Assembly: GCF_016745505.1 (NCBI RefSeq) | Contig: NZ_JAERUC010000012.1 | Coordinates: 1 to 64,000 of the forward strand | DNA from: Streptomyces silvae | GTDB taxonomy: Bacteria > Actinomycetota > Actinomycetes > Streptomycetales > Streptomycetaceae | Length of the DNA: 64,000 nt | Direction of reading: 5' to 3' | Part shown: piece after piece, positions 43,109 through 50,324 of the stretch | Numbering within the stretch: position 1 is the first letter of the stretch | Layout: each line of letters opens with the position of its first letter | Notes under the pieces: model-generated | What the model was told of the DNA's origin: nothing | The model's input: the letters and a program-made list of their open reading frames with translations, nothing else | Database searches by the model: none | Made by a program: the position numbers and the translations under genes

Positions 43109-43129
43109 CGATCTTTGACCACGTTGACC
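43109..43129. promoter_or_regulatory. Tandem TTGACCAC motif upstream of regulator A
   Basis: CGATCTTTGACCACGTTGACC: two TTGACC units 9 bp apart. A near-identical block (one mismatch over 20 bases) occurs at 45230-45250. Spacing suits an operator on one DNA face or overlapping -35 elements. Confidence 0.6.
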
Positions 43130-43244
43130 GACCCGCCCCGCCGGGTAGCACGGGGAGGGGCAGACACTCAACGTAGTGCTCAACTAAGCACTGGCGCAGA
43201 GAAGATGTCGCAAAGTCACCCGGTCTGAAGCCCGTGCCTCGGCG

Positions 43245-43784
43245 CTAGGAACGGAGATCCCGAACCATCACGGCATAGACCGGAGAGTCGGCGAACGGCT
43301 GCTGCTCACCGGTCTTGCGGTAACCCCACCGTTCGTAGAGGTCCTGCACCTTTGGGTGAGTCACGTCGACCAGGAGTACAGCAAGATCCTCGTTACGCCT
43401 GCTCAGCAGCGCCTCGTGCAGTCGATCCGCGATTCCTTGCTTGCGCCACTTCGGCCGCACCATGACCTCGGAGACTGCGTAGGTCGCGGTGTAGCCGTTG
43501 TTCGGTTCGAACGCAGTCGAGCGCCACCACTCGCGGCCGACTTGCAGCGGCGCGCCGTACGCGAACCCCGTCGGCTCCTCATCCTCGAAGGCGACGACGC
43601 ACGTGAAGCCGTCCATGCCGGACCAGTGGTCGACGAACCACGGGAATCGTTGGTTGAACTCGTTGTCCATCGCTTCGGCATAGGAATCGGCGTGCACGTC
43701 GATCAGCATCTGCTTGAAGCCCTCGGGGAGGCTTCCATGGTTGTAGTGGCGCAGGTCGATCAGCCTGGTCACACTCGACTCCAT
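43245..43784 (-). CDS. GNAT-family N-acetyltransferase
   Basis: 179 aa. The acetyl-CoA-binding motif is VSEVMVRPKWRKQGIADRLH, with LYERWGYRKTGE near the C-terminus. The start overlaps the end of regulator B (16 bp), so the two are coupled. The substrate is unknown; an antibiotic, peptide or small amine is possible. Confidence 0.88.
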   Translation of the reverse strand: MESSVTRLIDLRHYNHGSLPEGFKQMLIDVHADSYAEAMDNEFNQRFPWFVDHWSGMDGFTCVVAFEDEEPTGFAYGAPLQVGREWWRSTAFEPNNGYTATYAVSEVMVRPKWRKQGIADRLHEALLSRRNEDLAVLLVDVTHPKVQDLYERWGYRKTGEQQPFADSPVYAVMVRDLRS

Positions 43785-45022
43785 TCTTCTCGCATACGGT
43801 CTGCCCAGTCCCGTGCGTACGCCGTGGAGGGCGCCAGCCGGAACAGGTCTCGGTGGAAATCCCCGATCAGGGTGCGCATCCGTCCTGGAAGAGGAGCGCC
43901 ATCCATGGTCTGGAAGACAGTGGCCGCGGTCTCCGTTGCCCGCTCGGGCTCACCTTGGCGGAGCTGCGCGAGGGCGAGTTGGCATGTCGCCAGGGCTCGG
44001 TTGCGCTGGAACTCCGCCGGGATCTTGGCGAGGGCTCGATGGGCCATGGCCTCGGCGGGGGCCGCTTCTCCGTTGCGGTTGAGGATGACGGCGGCAAGAT
44101 GGTTGAGCTCAGCTGGACCGTAGAACGCAGTCCAGCGAGGCCGCTCGTCCGGTGCCGCTTTCCGCAGGGTCTCCTGCGCTGATTCCAGAGCCCGTTTAGC
44201 CGCTCTTGGATCGCCGAGTGATGAGTGAGCAAGCGCGAGACGTACCCGCCCCATGGAGCTGAAGAAGGGGTCCCTACGAGCCGCCTTCGAGGCGTTGGCC
44301 GCCTGGGCAGCCGCTAGTTGCTCAGGCCAGTTCTTCCGCTGGTAGGCGAGCATCGCAACGTTGATCCACACCCGCATTCCGGTCGCGGAATCCTGGGACA
44401 GTCCCGCGAAGGTAGTGGACTCGTGGAGGTGTGCCTGCGCTGTGTCCAGCTCCCTCAGGTCGATGCAGGCCCAGGCCGCGATAGTCGTGTACTCGGCGGC
44501 GAGGGCGTACAAGGCGCGGCGCACACTTTCGCTGGCGTTTCGCTGTTGAAGTTCCAGGATCTTGGCCCGGCCGTCGATGGCTGCGGCAGCAAGGGATCGG
44601 TGTCCGCCCTGACGGTCGTCCGCTTCGACGAGCTTGTTCATGCCGGCGGAGGCTCGATCCACGTCCGTCATGCTTACCGAACGACGCTGTTTTCCGAGGG
44701 GTACAGCGCTGGCCGCCGTTCCTGTGGTGGCAACGATGAAGTCACGACGCCGCACGGGGCCCTCCGGAGGATGTTGCATGGTGCTGGGGGTGTGGAACCC
44801 CAGGTCCGCCACGGGGCAGCCGAACACACGCTCAAGTGCAGCGCAAGTACGGCCGATTGGCCGCCGAGTCGTCCCGTTGAGCAGGTTCCGGATCGTGCGC
44901 GACGACATGTCCCCAGGCCTGCCTGCGATCTCCAGAAGTGCCTGGTTGCAGCGATCAGCCAACTCGTCCTGGGTTAAGTCGAGTTCATCCATCCGCTTCT
45001 TCAGGATGACGTTCACTCCCAT
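43769..45022 (-). CDS. XRE-family regulator with TPR-like C-terminal domain (B)
   Basis: 417 aa. N-terminal XRE HTH (MDELDLTQDELADRCNQALL, SSRTIRNLLNG), then a linker and about 290 residues of helical repeats (SLGDPRAAKRALESAQETL and similar). It has the same layout as regulator A. Codon 16 is TTA (44975-44977), so translation should need the bldA tRNA. It overlaps the GNAT gene downstream. Confidence 0.85.
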   Translation of the reverse strand: MGVNVILKKRMDELDLTQDELADRCNQALLEIAGRPGDMSSRTIRNLLNGTTRRPIGRTCAALERVFGCPVADLGFHTPSTMQHPPEGPVRRRDFIVATTGTAASAVPLGKQRRSVSMTDVDRASAGMNKLVEADDRQGGHRSLAAAAIDGRAKILELQQRNASESVRRALYALAAEYTTIAAWACIDLRELDTAQAHLHESTTFAGLSQDSATGMRVWINVAMLAYQRKNWPEQLAAAQAANASKAARRDPFFSSMGRVRLALAHSSLGDPRAAKRALESAQETLRKAAPDERPRWTAFYGPAELNHLAAVILNRNGEAAPAEAMAHRALAKIPAEFQRNRALATCQLALAQLRQGEPERATETAATVFQTMDGAPLPGRMRTLIGDFHRDLFRLAPSTAYARDWADRMREEWSRV

Positions 45023-45432
45023 GCACTGAAAGTAGTACCGCCACTACCGAGCTGCCCAGAAACTTGGCAATGGGAACGCAAAGTCTTCCGGTCTATAGGG
45101 ATGCACGAACCTCGGACTATTCCTGTCGCTCGGTCACCGAGAGTCGTTGACTGAGTATCAGCCGTCACACCGCACATCGGCGTAGAAGGCAACTCAGCAC
45201 GGCGACGTACCAACCTGGTGGTCATTGTTGATCTTTGACCACCTTGACCACCTCCAAGCCCTTGACCCCATTCCGGGCTCAGCGGATTGGCGGTTCGCTC
45301 TTGTAGGCCAGCTACCAGACGAGCGGGAGCACTCCACATGAACGCCTCCACTGGCACAACCGACACAGCGAGCGCCGACCGCTTGGCCAGCATCGGCCTG
45401 CCGTGGAACCGCTTCACCCTGGGGAGGTCGTA
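45023..45432. other. Intergenic region between regulator B and the small-gene operon
   Basis: No gene supported. The right half has the TTGACC tandem motif (45230-45250) plus a third TTGACC at 45262. The rest shows no strong repeat. It probably holds divergent promoters for regulator B and the rightward operon. Confidence 0.5.
45230..45250. promoter_or_regulatory. Tandem TTGACCAC motif upstream of small-gene operon
   Basis: GATCTTTGACCACCTTGACCA, with TTGACC at 45235 and 45244 and a third copy 18 bp further on. It matches the motif upstream of regulator A, suggesting shared control. Confidence 0.6.
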
Positions 45433-46164
45433 ATGCCGCTCGCTCTTGCCGACAGGCTGACGGAGTACCTGGACAGAGCCGCTTATGTCTACCAGTGGCC
45501 GCTGTATGCGCCTCCGGAACCGTGGAGCCCGGAGCCCGCCCGACCGCGCAAAGCGCCGGCATGGATGGAAGCCGAGCGTCGGGCCTCTCTGCGGTGGCGC
45601 ACGGACGAGATCCGCATCACGCCCGATCCGATCGTGAGGCTCGGGGTCGCGCGTCGTGAAGTCCTTGACCACCGTCTCGCGCACCTCGAAGCTCACGGCC
45701 GAACCCCCCGTGTCTGCCTGTACTCCTTAAACCCGTTGCGGGAGCGGCCAGCGCCCTCGTTCGCTGCGCCCCGTGCCTATGCCACCGACGAGGGCTGGCG
45801 GATCGGCGCCGATCTATGCATTGCGGACCGGCTCCGCAAGACGGACCCGATGCACCGCCCCGGCTGGCGCTGGGTGCTGCATCTGGTGCACGCCGGGCAC
45901 ATTGATGGCGTCGTGGCTCTGGCTCACACGGACATCAGCCCGCACCTGGACGAGTACGAACTCCAGCTCGACCTGATGGCTCACTACGGCGGGTTCGTGG
46001 CGCTCGTGACGCCGGAGAGCGCAGGGGCGAAGCGTCGAGTGACACCGCCGGCGAAGGCACCCGAGCTCACGTACGGAGTGCCCGTCGGCGAGGTGCGAAG
46101 TGCGCGACGCAACAGCGCTGCACGACACATCCTCTCCCATTGCTCTCAACTGGGAGGAGCATGA
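45433..46164 (+). CDS. Hypothetical protein heading a small-gene operon
   Basis: 243 aa from the ATG at 45433 with GGGGAGG 5 bp upstream. Soluble; ARREVLDHRLAHLEAHGR and VVALAHTDISPHLDEYELQLDL suggest an alpha/beta fold, but no family is recognised. It contains a TTA codon (45727-45729). The next gene overlaps its stop (ATGA). Confidence 0.65.
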   Translation: MPLALADRLTEYLDRAAYVYQWPLYAPPEPWSPEPARPRKAPAWMEAERRASLRWRTDEIRITPDPIVRLGVARREVLDHRLAHLEAHGRTPRVCLYSLNPLRERPAPSFAAPRAYATDEGWRIGADLCIADRLRKTDPMHRPGWRWVLHLVHAGHIDGVVALAHTDISPHLDEYELQLDLMAHYGGFVALVTPESAGAKRRVTPPAKAPELTYGVPVGEVRSARRNSAARHILSHCSQLGGA

Positions 46165-46601
46165 TGGGCCCCGCAACGTCTGCAGTAGTCGTGACCGCGT
46201 GTGAAATGCAGCAGAGCATCGGCTCCGGATTCGCAGTCGCCTTCACCCCGGACGAGTGCCGCGTCTCAGACATGCGCAAGATCACTGCGGCCTACCTAAA
46301 ACTTTGGCGAGTACCGGAGTCGACCGCCGAGAACGTGATCCTCGCGGTGTCGGAACTCGTGACCAACGGCATCAGGCACGGACACGGCGACGTAGGGCTG
46401 AAAGCCGTCTGCGCCGACGGCGGACTCCGGATCGAGGTCACGGACGGCAACCCGAACCCGGCCCAGCTCGCCCAGGCGGAAGACGACGACCTGTCCGGCC
46501 GCGGCCTCTTCCTCGTCGCAGTCCTCGCCCACAACTGGGGAGTCAGCGACGACGGCCACACCACGTGGTGCGTCTTCCGCCTCTCCTCGGGGAGGAACTG
46601 A
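46161..46601 (+). CDS. Anti-sigma-factor-like HATPase (RsbW type)
   Basis: 146 aa. The HATPase N-box is clear (LAVSELVTNGIRHGHG), followed by IEVTDGNPNPAQ and the G-box GRGLFLVAVLAHNWGV. This kinase-like ATP-binding fold in Streptomyces controls sigma factors or antibiotic genes by binding partner proteins. It is coupled to both neighbours (ATGA, TGATG). Confidence 0.85.
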   Translation: MMGPATSAVVVTACEMQQSIGSGFAVAFTPDECRVSDMRKITAAYLKLWRVPESTAENVILAVSELVTNGIRHGHGDVGLKAVCADGGLRIEVTDGNPNPAQLAQAEDDDLSGRGLFLVAVLAHNWGVSDDGHTTWCVFRLSSGRN

Positions 46602-47020
46602 TGACCGCCCTGATGTACGAAAGCACTGCACCATTACCCGTCGCAGCATTCGCCAACGACGAGGAGACAGCCAGCCGAGTCGACCTCGGCCTGCGCCGCT
46701 TCCTCGCCTCCGACGCGGTCACCGTCGCCCTGTACGACGACCTGGAGACCGTCCTCGGCGAGAACGCTGCGCGCCTCTCCCCTGAGGACAGCGCGGTTAT
46801 CTCGGCCCGGCTGAGGGACGTGGCCCCGACGCTCAATGATGTGGTGGCGCGCCTGCTGAAGACCTACCCATCGGAGATGGACGACGTCATGGCCCGAAGC
46901 AGCGAGTTCCCCGGCCCGGAGGGTGCCCACGGGCACCTGGTGCGCTTCGCCAGCTCGATCCTCACCGTCCTCGACCTGATGGGCGAACTCGCCGTGCTGA
47001 GGGAGGTCGACCCCTCATGA
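46601..47020 (+). CDS. Small helical hypothetical protein (DUF6415-like layout)
   Basis: 139 aa, starting at an ATG overlapping the previous stop. Predominantly helical, with TVALYDDLETVLGENAARLSPEDS and a conserved-looking HLVRFASSILTVLDLMGEL end. Proteins of this layout accompany HATPase genes in Streptomyces natural-product loci. No direct function is known. Confidence 0.6.
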   Translation: MTALMYESTAPLPVAAFANDEETASRVDLGLRRFLASDAVTVALYDDLETVLGENAARLSPEDSAVISARLRDVAPTLNDVVARLLKTYPSEMDDVMARSSEFPGPEGAHGHLVRFASSILTVLDLMGELAVLREVDPS

Positions 47021-47322
47021 CGCATTCCCCCACCCCAGACGTCGGGCTGCTTCCCCCTGCGGCCCGACTCCCCGCCCGGCGCTGGGAAAACACGGCTCCA
47101 CACGTCCCCCGACGGGAGCCGCAGCGCCCCAGCGCTGGGCGGAACACCCTCCGCATCACCCTCGCTGCGATTCTCTGCGCGCTCATATCCGCTGGACTGC
47201 TTCGCTCCCCTCGCCGTCGGCCAGACCCCGCCATACACGACTTGGTAGCCGCTGATGAGGCGCGGTTCGTTGAGCTGTGCCTCCATATCGCTCGTACCCG
47301 CCAGAGAGGAGTACAGCAGTGA
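47017..47322 (+). CDS. Small hypothetical protein with one hydrophobic segment
   Basis: 101 aa, overlapping the previous stop (ATGA). A Pro/Arg-rich start, then a short hydrophobic segment (LRITLAAILCALISAGLL). No known family. It links to the next gene through a GTGA overlap, so it is part of the operon. Confidence 0.55.
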   Translation: MTHSPTPDVGLLPPAARLPARRWENTAPHVPRREPQRPSAGRNTLRITLAAILCALISAGLLRSPRRRPDPAIHDLVAADEARFVELCLHIARTRQRGVQQ

Positions 47323-47780
47323 CAACGATCGCGAGGATCACCCTCGCCCCCAGGGAACGACAGATCATCGAGGGTCTGCGCGATGGCAGCACCATCGCTG
47401 TCGTCGCCCACGGCCTCAAGATCCGGGAGGGCACGGCAGCCGGCTACCTCAAGTTGGCCAAGCGGAAGCTGCACGGAGTGAGCGATAACGCCACCGCTAT
47501 TGCCGTCGGCTACGCCACCGAAGCCATCGACCGCCCGGAGCTGCTCGCCCCAGAAGGGCTGTACCTGCCCCTTGCGCAGCGTCAACTCATCCCGTTCATC
47601 GCGAGGGGAATGCGCTCCGCGCAGATGGCCACCGAGCTGAAGCGGCCCGTCAACATCGTTCGCCGAGACGGGCGGGACCTGATGACCAACCTCGGATCCA
47701 AGAACCCCGCTCACATCGTCACGCGGGCGTGGCAGTGCCAGATCCTCACGGCAGATCAGGTGATCTCATGGCTCCGCTGA
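47319..47780 (+). CDS. Double LuxR-type HTH protein
   Basis: 153 aa from the GTG at 47319 with AGAGAGGA upstream. Two LuxR-like HTH segments are visible: LAPRERQIIEGLRDGSTIAV with LKIREGTAAGYLKLAKRKL, and LPLAQRQLIPFIARGMRSAQ with RDLMTNLGSKNPAHIV. No sensor domain is fused. It is probably a transcription factor for the adjacent regulatory genes or lanthipeptide cluster. Confidence 0.75.
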   Translation: MTTIARITLAPRERQIIEGLRDGSTIAVVAHGLKIREGTAAGYLKLAKRKLHGVSDNATAIAVGYATEAIDRPELLAPEGLYLPLAQRQLIPFIARGMRSAQMATELKRPVNIVRRDGRDLMTNLGSKNPAHIVTRAWQCQILTADQVISWLR

Positions 47781-48337
47781 TTCCACTACGTCATGAGATC
47801 CCTCGCAGCACGGGGCGGTGCCAGAGTCTGCGGACCGTAGCACGTAGCGCACAAATCGCTCTGTCCGCCTTGAACCTGCCGTCACCGAGATCTGAAAGTC
47901 CGCGGATTTCTGTGGGGTCGGGCCAAGCACATGAGCACACGACTTCACTCACCTCCCCGGTTCCCGACAAGGTCGAGGTCCTGGCCCTCGTGGAAGCAGC
48001 GCTGTCCTGGGACGTAGACAGCCCCGCTCTCCCTACGGTCAAGAACGCCCTCGCCATGGCACAGCAGTTCACGGACTTCGGCCGGATCGTCGCCGACGAC
48101 TTGGAAGCCAAGCTGCTCGGCCTCCCCGCGGACTTCTGCATCGGTGCACGGGCAACTCTTGGCGAGGCCAGCAGGCGCCTCTACCTAAGACCTCTCGCCC
48201 AGACCGCTGCCCCACGGTCAGCCGCCCACCGCGCACAGAATCTTGCTCGGCTCGTCCAGGCGCTGAGCCGCGCGTTCGGTGAGGTCTACCGCGAGCAAGT
48301 CCGCTCCCGCTCAGTCCAGGCACCACAACGGGAGTGA
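47768..48337 (+). CDS. DUF6415-like protein
   Basis: 189 aa from the ATG at 47768, overlapping the previous gene. The C-terminal pattern CIGARATLGEASRRLYL followed by ARLVQALSRAFGEVY fits the DUF6415 family of Streptomyces natural-product loci. No biochemical role is established. It ends the small-gene operon; a hairpin overlaps its stop. Confidence 0.6.
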   Translation: MAPLIPLRHEIPRSTGRCQSLRTVARSAQIALSALNLPSPRSESPRISVGSGQAHEHTTSLTSPVPDKVEVLALVEAALSWDVDSPALPTVKNALAMAQQFTDFGRIVADDLEAKLLGLPADFCIGARATLGEASRRLYLRPLAQTAAPRSAAHRAQNLARLVQALSRAFGEVYREQVRSRSVQAPQRE

Positions 48338-48355
48338 CCCCCAAGGACTGGGGTC
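48336..48355. terminator. Hairpin at the end of the small-gene operon
   Basis: GACCCC (48336-48341) pairs with GGGGTC (48350-48355) around an 8-base loop, immediately at the stop codon. A modest terminator. Confidence 0.45.
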
Positions 48356-48783
48356 TCCTCTCGGTCGCGTGGACCTTCGTGCCCGTGCACGAGGACCCGA
48401 GAGCGTCACGAGGAGGCGGCGCCGGGAGAGCGCGCCCCGGTCGCGTTCCGTGGGGGAGCTTACGGCCAGCCCTCTCGACCGCTCGCCAGTCGCAACGACA
48501 GGTGAGTGCACGACCCGGCTCCCAGCCTGAAAGGACGGCTCGGTGCCGGAGGAAGCGTGTGGGGAGGAGCCGTCTCCCTGTGGTCCCTCCCCGCACCGAA
48601 ATGATCAAGAACGAGAGAGAGAAGGGTAATGCCGCCTCATCTGGAACCCATATCGAGCCACTTCACGCGCTATCCGCGCCCGCGGCGCGTAGTCAGCCTC
48701 GGAAACCCGAGCCCTGACTAGCGTCCTTGCCGCAGCGCCATGCCGGCACCACGCCCCAGCCCTTCGACGAATCAGGTCATCGC
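48338..48783. other. Leader region of the lanthipeptide cluster
   Basis: No convincing gene: the plus-strand frame 48334-48717 lacks a domain and ribosome site. Besides the hairpin at its left end it holds a second one (48557-48597). The promoter for the methyltransferase gene probably lies in the last 150 bp, but I see no clear -10/-35. Confidence 0.45.
48557..48597. terminator. Hairpin upstream of the lanthipeptide cluster
   Basis: GTGTGGGGAGG pairs with CCTCCCCGCAC, one internal mismatch, separated by a long loop. It may insulate the cluster from the operon before it. Confidence 0.45.
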
Positions 48784-49989
48784 ATGACTACCACTGACAC
48801 CTCCGCCGTCCGCGATCCCGACGCACTGCGTGAGGACATGCTGCGCGCCCTGCATGAGCAAGACGGGATCAAGTCCGAGGCCGTCGCCGCCGCGTTCGCA
48901 GCGGTGCCGAGGCATCTGTTCGCCCCCGACGCACCGCCGGAGCTTGCCTACGATCTGCACAAGACCGTGCCGGTCAAGACGGACGAGAACGGTCTGAGCC
49001 TCAGCGTCATGTCTACGGCCCACCTCCAGGCCGTCATGCTGGAACAGGCCGAGGTCCGGCCCGGCATGAATGTCCTGGAAGTCGGGTCCGGTGGCGTCAA
49101 CGCCGCCTATCTGCAGGAGCTTGTCGGGAGTACGGGAAACGTCACCACCGTCGACATCGACAGCGACGTCATCGACCGGGCCCGCAAGTGCCTGGATACC
49201 ACCGGATACACCCAGGTCAAGACGGTAGTGGCTGATGGAGAGAACGGGGTTCCTGAGGGTGCCCCGTACGACCGGATCATCGTGACCGTCGAAGCCTGGG
49301 ACATCCCGCCGTCCTGGGTGGGCGGCCTGGCCGAGCAGGGACGGATCGTCGTGCCCCTCAAGGTCCGAGGCACCACTCGCTCGATCGCCTTCGACCGTGA
49401 GGGCAACAACCTGGTCAGCCGCTCCTACAGCTTGGCGCACTTCGTGCCCATGCAGGGCGAAGGCGCCGCCGCGGAGCGCAAGGTCATGCTGCGGGAAGGC
49501 GTCGCGTTGCAGACGGACGACGACCGTGTGCCCCTGGAGCGCGAAGCGCTCAGCGCGGCCCTGAGCATGCCCCGGCTGGAGCGTTGGTCCGGCGCTGCGT
49601 ATGACCTGCCCGACGAGCTGGAACTGTTTCTCACCCTGAACCTGCCGAGCCCGGCCCGGCTCCACGCTTCCGAGGACATCGTCGCGAGCGGGCTCGTGGA
49701 GGCGTCCGCACTCAAGGGCGTGCCCGCCCTGGTGAGCGGGGACAGCATCGCCTACCGCACCCGCCGCGAGAACAGCGAGACCGACGGGTTCGAGAGCGGC
49801 GTGATCGCCCACGGCCCGCAGGCCGAAGCGCTCGCCGAGGTGTACGCGGACCTGCTCCGCCGCTGGGCGCAGAACTACCGCCGGCGGGGAGCTGCGACGT
49901 TCCGCTACCTGCCGGGCCCTGCTCCCGCCCCCCTGCCCAAGGGCGCCGCACTGCGACGCCACGGCGTCGTCACGGCGACCTGGGCCTAA
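48784..49989 (+). CDS. FxLD-system methyltransferase (protein isoaspartyl O-methyltransferase-like)
   Basis: 401 aa from the ATG at 48784; the frame is open upstream to 48727. The N-terminal half is a PCMT-type SAM-dependent methyltransferase: VLEVGSGGVNAAYLQELVG (motif I), VTTVDIDSDVIDRARK, and the acceptor-side YDRIIVTVEAWDIP. A C-terminal extension of about 200 residues is typical of the methyltransferase, FxLD system group found with lanthipeptides. Related enzymes methylate an aspartate in the core peptide to form aspartimide or isoaspartate. It directly precedes the precursor gene. Confidence 0.9.
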   Translation: MTTTDTSAVRDPDALREDMLRALHEQDGIKSEAVAAAFAAVPRHLFAPDAPPELAYDLHKTVPVKTDENGLSLSVMSTAHLQAVMLEQAEVRPGMNVLEVGSGGVNAAYLQELVGSTGNVTTVDIDSDVIDRARKCLDTTGYTQVKTVVADGENGVPEGAPYDRIIVTVEAWDIPPSWVGGLAEQGRIVVPLKVRGTTRSIAFDREGNNLVSRSYSLAHFVPMQGEGAAAERKVMLREGVALQTDDDRVPLEREALSAALSMPRLERWSGAAYDLPDELELFLTLNLPSPARLHASEDIVASGLVEASALKGVPALVSGDSIAYRTRRENSETDGFESGVIAHGPQAEALAEVYADLLRRWAQNYRRRGAATFRYLPGPAPAPLPKGAALRRHGVVTATWA

Positions 49990-50052
49990 GACTCCGGGGC
50001 TCTCGGGCCTCGGGACCGTGCACTACCAGTCAACTGCCCAAGGAGGCAACGC

Positions 50053-50244
50053 ATGACCGTACAGATGGAGCGCCCGCTGACGCCCGCGCAGTCGGTCGTC
50101 ACCCCGAAGTCGTCCGGTGAGACGGCGGACTGGGAGCTCGACATCACCATCGTCGAAGGTGGCCCCGCCGCAGACCAGCTCATCCGCCTGACGGGCGACG
50201 GCTGCAACTCGACGTGCGCCACCGCGTGCACGAGCTGCCCGTAA
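50053..50244 (+). CDS. lanA: FxLD-family lanthipeptide precursor
   Basis: 63 aa with AAGGAGG 7 bp upstream. The leader carries DWELDITIVEGG, the FxLD-box position but with Trp in place of Phe. The core reads LTGDGCNSTCATACTSCP with four Cys and several Ser/Thr, fit for dehydration and lanthionine rings. A Gly-Asp-Gly lies just before the first Cys, a site where the neighbouring isoaspartyl-type methyltransferase could act. It is followed by a full set of class I modification genes. Confidence 0.92.
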   Translation: MTVQMERPLTPAQSVVTPKSSGETADWELDITIVEGGPAADQLIRLTGDGCNSTCATACTSCP

Positions 50245-50247
50245 GCA

Positions 50248-50271
50248 GCACCGACCCCCTTATTACGGTGC
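50248..50271. terminator. Weak hairpin between precursor and lanB
   Basis: GCACCG and CGGTGC pair around a 12-base loop that contains a pyrimidine run. It could act as a partial terminator, giving more precursor than enzyme mRNA, a common device in RiPP operons. Confidence 0.45.
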
Positions 50272-50324
50272 CCGGCCACGCCTGCACGGGCGAGGTCGGG
50301 CACTGCGCGGCCACAGGAGGGCAC

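Noticed and set aside
48334-48717. 127-aa plus-strand frame before the lanthipeptide cluster
   Set aside because: It starts on a non-coding hairpin, is Arg/Ser/Pro-rich and contains a second hairpin; not protein-like.
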